Assembly (NCBI GenBank): GCA_039636865.1
Contig: CP144172.1
Span: forward strand, 1,984,001-2,048,000
DNA from: Dermatophilaceae bacterium Sec6.4
GTDB lineage: Bacteria; Actinomycetota; Actinomycetes; Actinomycetales; Dermatophilaceae
Direction: 5' to 3'
DNA length: 64,000 bases
The notes under the pieces were generated by a model, which saw nothing but the letters and a program-made list of their open reading frames with translations, was not told the origin of the DNA and did not search any database. The position numbers and the translations under genes were made by a program. This document shows positions 1 through 8,130 of this stretch, piece after piece; positions within the stretch are counted from its first letter, which is position 1; every line of letters starts with the position of its first letter.

Positions 1-770
1 CGGAGGTACCCGAGGAAGACGTCGCGAAATTCGACCCCGGCATCCTTGAGGGCAGGATCGAGTTCAGCAGTGTCTCCTTCCGATATCAGCCCGATGGGCC
101 ACTGGTACTGGACGACGTCTCCATCCGGGTTGCGGCAGGAAGCTCGATCGCGCTCGTCGGACCATCCGGGTCGGGTAAGTCCACGCTCGGCAGATTGCTC
201 CTCGGCTTTGAGGAACCGGAGCACGGTGCAGTCTTCTTCGACGACCAGGACCTGTCCGGTTTGGATATCCGTGCCGTGCGTCGCCAACTGGGCGTGGTGC
301 TGCAGTCGGTGGAACTGCTGCCGGGCAGTGTTCTTACCAACATCATCGGATCGGCGGTGAACCTGACGGTTGATGACGCGTGGCGTGCCGCGGAGAGGGC
401 GGGGCTCGCAGGTGACCTGCGCGCCATGCCAATGGGCATGTACACCGCGGTCAGCGAGGGCGGATCCACGTTTTCCGGTGGTCAACGCCAGCGTTTGTTG
501 ATTGCTCGAGCTCTGGCCGGGAGTCCGCGGATCCTGCTGTTCGATGAGGCGACAAGCGCCTTGGACAATGCGACGCAGGCCGTCGTCGCCGAGAGTCTCG
601 TCAAGGTGCGCGCGACCCGCATCCTCATCGCCCACCGGTTGAGCACCGTGATGGACGCCGACCGTATCTACTACCTGGAACAGGGCCGGATCGTCGAAGA
701 CGGATCGTACGACGAACTGATGGCGCTGAACGGCGCGTTCGCCTCGCAGGCACGTCGCCAATTGACGTGA
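1..770 (+). CDS. NHLM-type bacteriocin ABC transporter, ATP-binding C-terminal part (5' partial)
   Basis: The reading frame is open from the window edge (codons start at base 3), so the membrane part of the gene lies upstream. The visible ~255 residues are a complete nucleotide-binding domain: Walker A GPSGSGKS near base 160, signature FSGGQRQR, Walker B ILLFDEATSALD and switch AHRLST. The stretch MPMGMYT ahead of the signature, and the phrase GVVLQSVELLPGSVLTNI, are what I recall as typical of the NHLM (nitrile hydratase leader microcin) second ATPase, not of ordinary multidrug exporters. It probably energises export of a modified peptide, with leader removal by a partner peptidase-ABC protein outside the window. 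The stop is ~50 bp before the YcaO gene on the same strand, which supports one operon. The family call is good; the substrate is inferred. Confidence 0.88.
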   Translation, partial: EVPEEDVAKFDPGILEGRIEFSSVSFRYQPDGPLVLDDVSIRVAAGSSIALVGPSGSGKSTLGRLLLGFEEPEHGAVFFDDQDLSGLDIRAVRRQLGVVLQSVELLPGSVLTNIIGSAVNLTVDDAWRAAERAGLAGDLRAMPMGMYTAVSEGGSTFSGGQRQRLLIARALAGSPRILLFDEATSALDNATQAVVAESLVKVRATRILIAHRLSTVMDADRIYYLEQGRIVEDGSYDELMALNGAFASQARRQLT

Positions 771-810
771 ACGATCGATATCGACGATCCGCAAACGGCC
801 CGATGAGAGA

Positions 811-3156
811 GTGCAGACAAGCATGACAGACCCAGCAACGCCTACCCCTGAGGATCGGCGTCGGGTCAGTGCCGTGCGCGCGGATCACGCGTGGGCGCTC
901 GATCCGCGCGTCGTGCTGCGTGTCGTCCCGAGAGATGGCGTCTACGTACTTCGCGGTGAGGACACTGTGCTGCTGCGCGGTGCTGCGTACGAGGCCGTCG
1001 CGCCGCTCATCAATGGTCGACGGACGTCGGATGATGTGGTGGATGCATTGGACGGAACACTTCCCGCTGCACAGGTGTACTTCGCGATCCAGCGGATGCA
1101 ACAACGGGGGATTCTTGTTCCGACTGCGACGCAGGAGAAGCTTGTCGAGCGGGCCTGGTGGCTCGAGCTGGGTGCGGACCCGGGTGCAGCCGTCGATGCG
1201 ATGCGCAGCACTGTGCAGATCTGTGCGACCGAGGGGGTTGACCCCGAAACTGTCGACGCCGCGGCGAGCTGCCTGGAAGCGGCGGGCGTCCAGGTGCTGA
1301 CCTCCAGGCACCTGCCGACACTTGAGTTGGAGTCTCCGGATATTTTGCTGGTATTCGCGGGCGACTACACCGACACCGACCTTGCAGCAGTCAATCGAGT
1401 CTGCCTGGCAGCCCATGTCACCTGGTTCCTGGTATGGCCCGGTGCGCGCCGGCTCTGGCTCGGGCCCCTGTTCAGGGATGGTGACTCGCCGTGCTGGGAA
1501 TGTCTCATGGCGCGCAGGCACTCGCATCGACGCGTCGCGTCGTTTCTTTCATCGCTTCCAGGCGGCGATCCGATCGTGATGCCGACAGTCACGACTCCGG
1601 CAGCAGTTCAGTTGACCGCCCGGATCGCCGCGATGGAAGTCGTGAAGATCCTTGGTGGGTTGAGCAGGCCCACCGTCGAGGGTGCGCCAGGAGACTCTGC
1701 GGTGCTGACGGAACTGGACATTGTGGACTGGAGCGCGACGCAGCACGTCCTGGTCCGTCGACCGCAGTGCGGCGCCTGCGGAGATCCCACACCACGCCCG
1801 ACGACCCCGATCAGACCGACAGCCGAACCGGTACATGACGGCAGAGAAGGGGATTTCCGGACCGTTACGGCGGACGAGACCTTCCGTCGGTACCGACACC
1901 ATGTCAGTGCGATCACGGGAGTGGCCAGCATGCTCGAACCGGTGCGCACGCCGGATCCAGGGATGCATGTCTGGCACTCTGGCGCTAACCTCGGTCTGCC
2001 CATAAGGAGCCTGCTCCAACTGCGGCGCAGCCTGCGGGCGTCTACTGCCGGTAAGGGGACCACAGCGGCGCAGGCCAGAGTGGGCGCGCTGAGTGAGGCA
2101 CTGGAGCGCTATTCGGGGATGAGCACCGGCGACGAGCAGCGTGTCAGAGGGTCGATGCGCAGTCTGGGCAGTTCGGCGATTCATCCGAATGCGTGCATGC
2201 TCTTCAGCGCCGCCCAACTGAAGGATGCCGAACGGCTCAACGCGGCAGATTCCTGGTTCAATTTCGTCCCCGCCCGCTTCGATGAGGACACGGTCACGGA
2301 CTGGACCCCGCTATGGTCACTGTCCTGGGAACAGCAGGTGCTCCTACCGACCGGGAGCCTATACTTCGGTGGCTCCCGTGAGCCGAACTCGGGTGTTTTC
2401 GCGGACTCGAACGGCTGCGCTGCGGGTAACACCCTGACCGAGGCGATCCTGCAGGGCACCCTGGAACTGGTGGAGCGCGACTCGGTGGCCCTCTGGTGGT
2501 ACAACCGGTTGCGCAAGCCAGGTGTGGATCTCGTCGGGATGGGTGACCCGTGGGTCCAGGAACTGATCGCGAGCTATCGGGCGCGCGGGCGTGAGGTGTG
2601 GGCGCTGGATCTGACCACTGATCTCGAGATCCCCACCATCGCGGCGTTCTCACGCCGGGTGGACCACCCGACCGAGCGGATCCTGATGGCGTTCGGGGCT
2701 CACCTCGACAGTCGCCTGGCCGTGCTGCGGGCGCTCACCGAACTCAATCAGATGGCTTTCACCGGTGATGATCCGAGCAGCGCGGATGCCGGACTGGATC
2801 GGGATATGGAGAGCTGGATGAGCACGGCAACGGTCGCCAATCAGCCGTACCTGCTGCCCGATCCGGCCGCGCCCACGTGGCGGGCGACAGACCATCCGAA
2901 CCGAGTCGATGAAGACCTCGCAGCGAATGTCCTGCTCTGTCGTCAACGGCTGGAACGGGCCGGCCTCGCCATGCACGTACTGGACCAAACGCGCCCCGAC
3001 ATCGGGATGCCGGTCGTGCGTGTCGTCGTGCCGGGCATCCGCCCGTTCTGGTCCCGACTGGCTCCCGGACGTCTTTACGACGTGCCGGTCGAACGCGGGT
3101 GGCTCGACGCACCCACCGCCGAGGCCGATCTCAACCCCATTGCGATGTTCCTGTGA
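811..3156 (+). CDS. Fused TOMM cyclodehydratase (RRE/ThiF-like C domain + YcaO D domain)
   Basis: This 781-residue protein should install azoline heterocycles on Cys/Ser/Thr of a precursor peptide using ATP. Residues ~25-105 look like the winged-helix RiPP recognition element that binds leader peptides. Residues ~110-335 are ThiF/E1-like, with a four-cysteine zinc site formed by CWEC (C228, C231) and CGAC (C320, C323). From ~345 on it is a YcaO domain: SEALERYSG, GNTLTEAILQGTLELVERDS (the acidic ATP/Mg helix) and a C-terminal end LNPIAMFL, close to the Pro-rich tails known in azoline-forming YcaO proteins. The GTG at 811 has almost no spacing from the GAGAG just upstream; the in-frame ATG at 823 may be the true start. 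The 3' end overlaps the SagB-like gene by GTGA, so translation is probably coupled. Confidence 0.9.
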   Translation: MQTSMTDPATPTPEDRRRVSAVRADHAWALDPRVVLRVVPRDGVYVLRGEDTVLLRGAAYEAVAPLINGRRTSDDVVDALDGTLPAAQVYFAIQRMQQRGILVPTATQEKLVERAWWLELGADPGAAVDAMRSTVQICATEGVDPETVDAAASCLEAAGVQVLTSRHLPTLELESPDILLVFAGDYTDTDLAAVNRVCLAAHVTWFLVWPGARRLWLGPLFRDGDSPCWECLMARRHSHRRVASFLSSLPGGDPIVMPTVTTPAAVQLTARIAAMEVVKILGGLSRPTVEGAPGDSAVLTELDIVDWSATQHVLVRRPQCGACGDPTPRPTTPIRPTAEPVHDGREGDFRTVTADETFRRYRHHVSAITGVASMLEPVRTPDPGMHVWHSGANLGLPIRSLLQLRRSLRASTAGKGTTAAQARVGALSEALERYSGMSTGDEQRVRGSMRSLGSSAIHPNACMLFSAAQLKDAERLNAADSWFNFVPARFDEDTVTDWTPLWSLSWEQQVLLPTGSLYFGGSREPNSGVFADSNGCAAGNTLTEAILQGTLELVERDSVALWWYNRLRKPGVDLVGMGDPWVQELIASYRARGREVWALDLTTDLEIPTIAAFSRRVDHPTERILMAFGAHLDSRLAVLRALTELNQMAFTGDDPSSADAGLDRDMESWMSTATVANQPYLLPDPAAPTWRATDHPNRVDEDLAANVLLCRQRLERAGLAMHVLDQTRPDIGMPVVRVVVPGIRPFWSRLAPGRLYDVPVERGWLDAPTAEADLNPIAMFL

Positions 3157-4610
3157 GTGTGCCGTTGATGATTGCGCTGCGCCCCGAGGTGGAGCGCCGG
3201 ACGAGGATCGGCGCCGACGGCGAAGAGATCGAGATGCTGGAGGCCAGGTGGGGGGCGCTGGCCCTCCCGCGCGCAGGCACTCCCGAACGGGCTCCCGTCG
3301 ACCTGCTCATCAGGAGGCCGGCGACGCCTTCCGAGTGCGAGGCATCGGTCGCCCCGACGGGGACGACAGGCCTGGCGAGATGGATGTTTTGGGCTGCCCG
3401 GGCCAGCCGGCGTGGCTTTCTCAGCTACCGTCTGCTGACCCCTGACGGCACGCTGGTCGCGGATGTGGTGCCGACCTCGCCGGAGGCTCCGAATCTCATG
3501 CTGGGCCCTCCTGCCGCACCCTGTCCGGCCCGGTTGCAGCTGTCCCAATTCGCGGTACTTCACCGGGGCCCGCGCGGCATGATTCTGGAGTCGCCCTGCG
3601 CGAATATGCGAGCCGAATTGACGGTGGCTGCTGTGGCGGTGATCGCTGCCTTCGTCGTGCCGATCACACCGGCTGACGCTGCCGACACGGTTCTTGTCAC
3701 GCCCGGCTTCGGCGCCGCGCAGCTCGATACTCTGGTCGCCGTCCTCCTTCGGGCGGGCCTCCTGGCCGAGGTCGGCGATGACGACCTGCTCGCCGAAGAT
3801 CGTGATCCAGCACTGTCGCAATGGGAATTTCACGACCTGCTCCTGCACGACCGTAGTCGGATGGCCCATCCGGATGAGCCGCGCGGCGGAACATACCGAT
3901 TCGCTGGTGCGCGACCCGCCCCTGCTGCTGCGGGGGACCGTGAGCGCACCGCGAGCGGGTCGGGCACGGACTCCAGGGTCATCCTTCCCCCGCCGGATCT
4001 GGCGGCTGTGATGGCCGCTGATCCCCCCTTCGCGCAGGTGATGGAGGACCGTTCCTCCCGACGTAACCTGAGCCCGCTCACCATTGCCCAGCTGAGCGAA
4101 TTCCTGTACCGGACGATGAGGGTCCGAGGGTGGCGAGGCACGGTCGAGCAGGCGGACAGCTACCCGAGGCCATCGCGCCCCTACCCAGCTGCCGGTGGCC
4201 TGTATGAACTCACCACGTATCTGGCAGTCGCCGACTGCGAAGGATTGCCCGCCGGGCTCTATCGTTACGACCCCTTCGACCACGAACTGATCCTCGTGAC
4301 CCCGTCCAACCCGGATGTCGATCGACTGCTGCGTGAAGGGGGAGGGGCAGCCACCCTGACGACTCCACCGCCCGTTCTCGTGATCCTCGCGGCAGATTTT
4401 CGTCGCCTCAGCTGGAAATACGAAGGCATTGCCTATGCGCTGACACTGAAGAACGTCGGCGTGCTCTTCGCGACGATGCAACTCGCGGCAACCGCGATGG
4501 GCCTCGGCAGTTGTCCGGTCGGAGCTGGGGACTCTTTCCTCTTTGCTCGTACCGCGGGAACCCGCCTTTACGAGGAATCCTCGGTCGGTGAATTTCTGCT
4601 GGGAACGTGA
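3153..4610 (+). CDS. SagB-type FMN-dependent TOMM dehydrogenase
   Basis: It likely oxidises azolines made by the preceding cyclodehydratase to azoles using FMN. The C-terminal ~200 residues form a nitroreductase-fold domain: EDRSSRRNLSPLTIAQLSEFLYRT (shown in part), SRPYPAAGGLYE, GLYRYDPFDHEL and a final ATAMGLGSCPVG segment, the pattern of SagB/ThcOx proteins. The N-terminal ~270 residues are divergent and typical of the long actinobacterial forms. I place the start at GTG 3153, where GTGA overlaps the stop of the YcaO gene; longer in-frame extensions would lie inside that gene. Protein length is 485 aa. It is the last gene of the cluster: the next gene is convergent, only ~15 bp away. Confidence 0.87.
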   Translation: MSVPLMIALRPEVERRTRIGADGEEIEMLEARWGALALPRAGTPERAPVDLLIRRPATPSECEASVAPTGTTGLARWMFWAARASRRGFLSYRLLTPDGTLVADVVPTSPEAPNLMLGPPAAPCPARLQLSQFAVLHRGPRGMILESPCANMRAELTVAAVAVIAAFVVPITPADAADTVLVTPGFGAAQLDTLVAVLLRAGLLAEVGDDDLLAEDRDPALSQWEFHDLLLHDRSRMAHPDEPRGGTYRFAGARPAPAAAGDRERTASGSGTDSRVILPPPDLAAVMAADPPFAQVMEDRSSRRNLSPLTIAQLSEFLYRTMRVRGWRGTVEQADSYPRPSRPYPAAGGLYELTTYLAVADCEGLPAGLYRYDPFDHELILVTPSNPDVDRLLREGGGAATLTTPPPVLVILAADFRRLSWKYEGIAYALTLKNVGVLFATMQLAATAMGLGSCPVGAGDSFLFARTAGTRLYEESSVGEFLLGT

Positions 4611-4626
4611 TGGTGCTCCCCACTGC

Positions 4627-6315
4627 TCAGCCTTTTCGGTAGAGCACGTCCGTCACGGCGGCTTCGTCGCTGAACACCGGGAGAACATCGTTGATGCTGT
4701 TGATCGGGCCGTAGTCGTTGAGACAGATCGCGAACGCGAGTCGGTGTCCGGCGAGGGTGTCCACATACCCGGCGAGGGTCTGCGCCTTGAGTTTTCCATC
4801 GAGCAGTGTCGTGCCGGTCTTGGCGTAGACGTGTCCCTTGGCGGCGAGGTCGGTGCCGGTGTGGGCGAGCGAGCCATCGACGCCGAGAACGGGAAGTGCG
4901 TTCTGGTAGATCCCTGCGACGTTGGTGTGGCTCATCATGGTGAGCAGCTTGACGATCGCGAGAGGGGTGGCGCGGCTGTCCGGGCTGCCACTGCCGTTGG
5001 AGGGGAAGTCGAAGCCGCTCGCCGGCACGCCCATACCTATGACGGCTTTGCGTTCCGCCGCGAGCGCGCCGGACCGGGTCTTGTCTCCCTGAGTCAGTCC
5101 GAACTGGGTCAGCGCGAGGTTGGCACCGAGGTTCAGACTTACCTTCAGGATGAGCTTCGCCTGGTGCGCGTAGGTCGGTGAGATCAGGGCGGCGACACGG
5201 CTCGTGCTCGGATAACTCGTCGAGGCGGGAAGCGTGGCGGTCGGGTTCGGCCCCACGGTGGGTGTGGCAACCTTGACGCCGATGCGTTGTAAGGCCTGGA
5301 TGAACGCGGTGCGGGCGAAGGCTTCGGGATCCTCGACGCGGAACGTGCCCACGTAGCTGCGGTCGCCGGACAGCGGTGCCCGATAGTCAACGGGGATGGT
5401 GCCGCTCACTCTCGCGGTACAGCCGACCGTGGCAGCGCAGGTCACGAGACCGGTCACAGATTGGCCGTTTGATGCTTTGACGTCGGGCACCGAGACGGTC
5501 GGTGTGGTTCCCGCCGCGGTCGTGCGCACGCTGCTGATCACTTTCAACGCGGCTGTCTTGGGCCGGTATTGCAGCGTGGCGGGCTGTCCGGGGCGGGTCG
5601 GCGTGATGGTGACGTCGACCATGTTCTCGTTGAGCATGGTCGGGGTGATGAGCAGGTCGTTGTTCGGCACTCGGTAGGCGGGAAAGAGCCGGTCGTCGAT
5701 CACGACATCGCCGTCGACAGTGGTGATACCGGCGGCTCTGACCTGCCGGGCCAGTTGATCCACGCCGGCAAGCGGGTCCTGTGGGGTCAGGCTCGCGGTG
5801 CCGAGGTTGTTCGCGTCATTGTGATCGAAGTCGGTGTAGGCCAGAGCGCCATTGGCGGTGCGTCGTCCGCCGAGCGTGAGATCGCCGGCGCCGACCAGGT
5901 TGAGGTTGCCGTGCAGCACACCGGCTGTGTCGAGCGTGCCGGTGCGGTAGACGGGGGTTGTCGTGCGGTGGTCGGGGCCCAACGTCTTCAGAGCGAGTCC
6001 GACCGAGAACAGCTTGCGCACCGATCCGGTGAACGCCAATGTGTCGGGATGCTCGGTGTAGAGCGACTTCCCGGTGCCCAGGTCGGCGACCACCACGCTC
6101 CAGCTTGCTTTGGAATAGCGCGCATTGCCGGTGATTGCGTTGATCTCACTGGTGAGATCGCTTGGTGCGGCTGCAGTGCTGCGCCCTGTGTTCGGCGGTG
6201 GCACGGTGCTCGAGCGTGGCGCCGCGCCCGAGCCGTTCGTCGTGCACGCGCTCACGGTGGCCAGGACCCCGACGGCGACCGTTGAGGTGCGCCACCGCGA
6301 TCTGCGGGCGGTCAC
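4627..6315 (-). CDS. dacB: D-alanyl-D-alanine carboxypeptidase/endopeptidase (PBP4-like, S13), lipoprotein
   Basis: A 562-residue peptidase of family S13 that would trim or cut peptidoglycan cross-links outside the cell. The start is GTG at 6315, overlapping the stop of the upstream paralogue (GTGA); the extended frame beyond it is out-of-frame sequence of that gene. The N terminus has an Arg-rich region, a hydrophobic stretch and lipobox VSAC (C24), so it should be membrane-anchored. Catalytic SxxK is SVRK (S98-K101) and the KTG triad is in HVYAKTGT. Where an SxN motif is expected I see LGANLAL, so Ser is replaced by Gly; the downstream paralogue-pair member shows the same change. It is co-transcribed with that paralogue and convergent with the RiPP cluster. 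Confidence 0.88.
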   Translation of the reverse strand: MTARRSRWRTSTVAVGVLATVSACTTNGSGAAPRSSTVPPPNTGRSTAAAPSDLTSEINAITGNARYSKASWSVVVADLGTGKSLYTEHPDTLAFTGSVRKLFSVGLALKTLGPDHRTTTPVYRTGTLDTAGVLHGNLNLVGAGDLTLGGRRTANGALAYTDFDHNDANNLGTASLTPQDPLAGVDQLARQVRAAGITTVDGDVVIDDRLFPAYRVPNNDLLITPTMLNENMVDVTITPTRPGQPATLQYRPKTAALKVISSVRTTAAGTTPTVSVPDVKASNGQSVTGLVTCAATVGCTARVSGTIPVDYRAPLSGDRSYVGTFRVEDPEAFARTAFIQALQRIGVKVATPTVGPNPTATLPASTSYPSTSRVAALISPTYAHQAKLILKVSLNLGANLALTQFGLTQGDKTRSGALAAERKAVIGMGVPASGFDFPSNGSGSPDSRATPLAIVKLLTMMSHTNVAGIYQNALPVLGVDGSLAHTGTDLAAKGHVYAKTGTTLLDGKLKAQTLAGYVDTLAGHRLAFAICLNDYGPINSINDVLPVFSDEAAVTDVLYRKG

Positions 6316-7934
6316 GACACGGCCTGCTGGATCGCGGCGGCCACAGCCGCTACGTCGTTGCCTGCCTGACCGATGCCGGTCTGTACATCGGGGTAGGTGC
6401 CGCTGCTCATGGCTATGTCGAACACCAGTTGGCGACCGTCGGAGGTCGTCATGAATCCGGCGAGCCGCTGGACGTTGAACAGCGCCCTGTCGTTGCCCGG
6501 ATCGAGGTGCGCGCTGGTGCCGGTTTTGGCCTGAATTTTGCCCTTGGCGGGGCTGTTTGCTCCACTGCTGGCCAGCGTCCCGCTCTCGCCCAAGACCGGT
6601 TGTCCTGCCTTCAGCGTCGCTCCCCACGGTTGCGTCTGAGTCCAGCGCAGGTACGTGACCATCTGCGCGGGCGATGCTGAGGCCGGGTCAGCGCCCTGCC
6701 CGTCGATGAGCACGACGTCGGCGGCGGTCAGGCCGGCCTTGTCGACCATGGCGCGGATCGGCTTGAGCCCGGCTAAGCAGTCGGTGGAGCCCTGATGGAC
6801 GGCGAGCAGACAGAGCATGGCGTTGGCGCCCGTGTTGTAGCTGGTCTTCAGGATCAGCGAACCGAAGGCGGACAGCGGGGGCGAGGTGAATTTCGCCACC
6901 TGTCGGGTGGGCTGGTAGCTGCTCTTGGAGGGCAACTGGTCTGCGGGATTGGTGGCCAACGGGTCAGCGGTCACGGTGACGCCGGCGCGTTTGAGTGACT
7001 CGATGAACAACGTACGGGCCCACGACGCCGGGTCTGGGATGCGGTAGATGGTCAGCCGTGGCCCGGCACTGGCCCCGATGGTGCCGGTGACTACCAGTCG
7101 GTGCGGTTGGCGTGTGTCGGGCTCGACCTGCAGTGCCACCTTCGAGCCGGCCCCGGTCTTGACCTTCGAGATCACTTGGTAGGCCGTGGTGACCGGGCTG
7201 GTGGCGATGGCTGCGAGGGCACCGGACGCGCCGGGAGTGACGGTTATATCGAGCACATTGTCGTTGATGAACATCGGCTGGACGGTGCCTTCCCCTCCGG
7301 CGAAGGGTTGCCACAGTCTGTCGTCGATGAGCACGTTGCCGCTGACCTTCCGAATTCCCTTCGCGGCGATTTGTTGCGTGAGGCTGTCCAGACCGGCGAG
7401 CGGGTGGCCGAGGGGTTTGACGGCATTGGGTGCGAGGTCGCCGTAGACGTGGTCGATGTGTGCCTCGTTGAACGACTCGTCGGCCCGACCCTGCGGTGCG
7501 TTGCGACCGCCCATCGTCAGGTCCCCGGAAGCAACGAGTGCCAGGTTGCCGTGCAGGACACCGTTGGTCACGGTACCGGTCGCGTAGACCGGAGTGGTGA
7601 GCTTGGTGTTGGTGCCGATCGTGTTGTATGCCGCTCCGACGGTGAACTGCTTCGCAGTCGAGGCAGTGAACGCCATCTCCGAGGGCCTGTTGGCGAGCAG
7701 CACCTTGCCGGTCTTCAGGTCGCTGACCTCGTAGGTCCAACGGGCGCCCTGATATGCAGGCTTGGCCATGATCTTCTGAGCCGACGCCGGCAGCGACACC
7801 GCGCGCGCTGTGTCGGATGAGCTTGCCGGGCTGGACGAGCCGGCGGGCGAGGTGGGCGTCTGACCACCGCCGCTGGAACAGGCGGTGGCCGTACAGGCGA
7901 CCACGAGGATCGCCATACCGAATCGAGTGCGCAT
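6312..7934 (-). CDS. dacB: D-alanyl-D-alanine carboxypeptidase/endopeptidase paralogue (S13), lipoprotein
   Basis: A 540-residue paralogue of the gene that follows it in the same operon. The signal sequence ends in lipobox ATAC (C19), followed by a Ser/Pro/Gly-rich linker to ~45. The catalytic tetrad is STAK (S92-K95) in AFTASTAKQF, and the KTG box is in IQAKTGTSA. The middle motif is TGANAML, again GAN rather than SxN. The inserted beta-rich domains between SxxK and GAN make it the PBP4 class, not DacA. About 200 bp separate its start from the divergent histidine kinase, so the shared promoter lies there. The duplication looks old because the two proteins share the fold and motifs but little linear identity. 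Confidence 0.88.
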   Translation of the reverse strand: MRTRFGMAILVVACTATACSSGGGQTPTSPAGSSSPASSSDTARAVSLPASAQKIMAKPAYQGARWTYEVSDLKTGKVLLANRPSEMAFTASTAKQFTVGAAYNTIGTNTKLTTPVYATGTVTNGVLHGNLALVASGDLTMGGRNAPQGRADESFNEAHIDHVYGDLAPNAVKPLGHPLAGLDSLTQQIAAKGIRKVSGNVLIDDRLWQPFAGGEGTVQPMFINDNVLDITVTPGASGALAAIATSPVTTAYQVISKVKTGAGSKVALQVEPDTRQPHRLVVTGTIGASAGPRLTIYRIPDPASWARTLFIESLKRAGVTVTADPLATNPADQLPSKSSYQPTRQVAKFTSPPLSAFGSLILKTSYNTGANAMLCLLAVHQGSTDCLAGLKPIRAMVDKAGLTAADVVLIDGQGADPASASPAQMVTYLRWTQTQPWGATLKAGQPVLGESGTLASSGANSPAKGKIQAKTGTSAHLDPGNDRALFNVQRLAGFMTTSDGRQLVFDIAMSSGTYPDVQTGIGQAGNDVAAVAAAIQQAVS

Positions 7935-8130
7935 TCAACCAGAGTGCTCCGACGCCGTTCATAACCCCATAGACCCAAGTCGCCTTCTCAGAGGCGACCT
8001 AGGTCATGCGCGCTGTATCGCAGCAGCATGCGACCAGTCGGATCGCGCGCTGCGCATGGAGTGAAACTCTCACCAGATCGACGACTCAGGTCTATCGGCA
8101 ATCGGATGTTGTGGCGACATGATGTGAGAC

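Noticed and set aside
770..823. A RiPP precursor peptide between the exporter and YcaO genes
   Set aside because: Only ~50 bp with no open frame of suitable length; the precursor must be elsewhere.
3075..4481. A 468-codon minus-strand open frame opposite the SagB gene
   Set aside because: It lies wholly opposite the clear SagB-like gene and has no recognisable domains; it is a GC-bias shadow.
6964..7962. A 332-codon minus-strand frame in the second S13 gene
   Set aside because: It is an alternative frame of the real lipoprotein gene, Arg-rich and without motifs.
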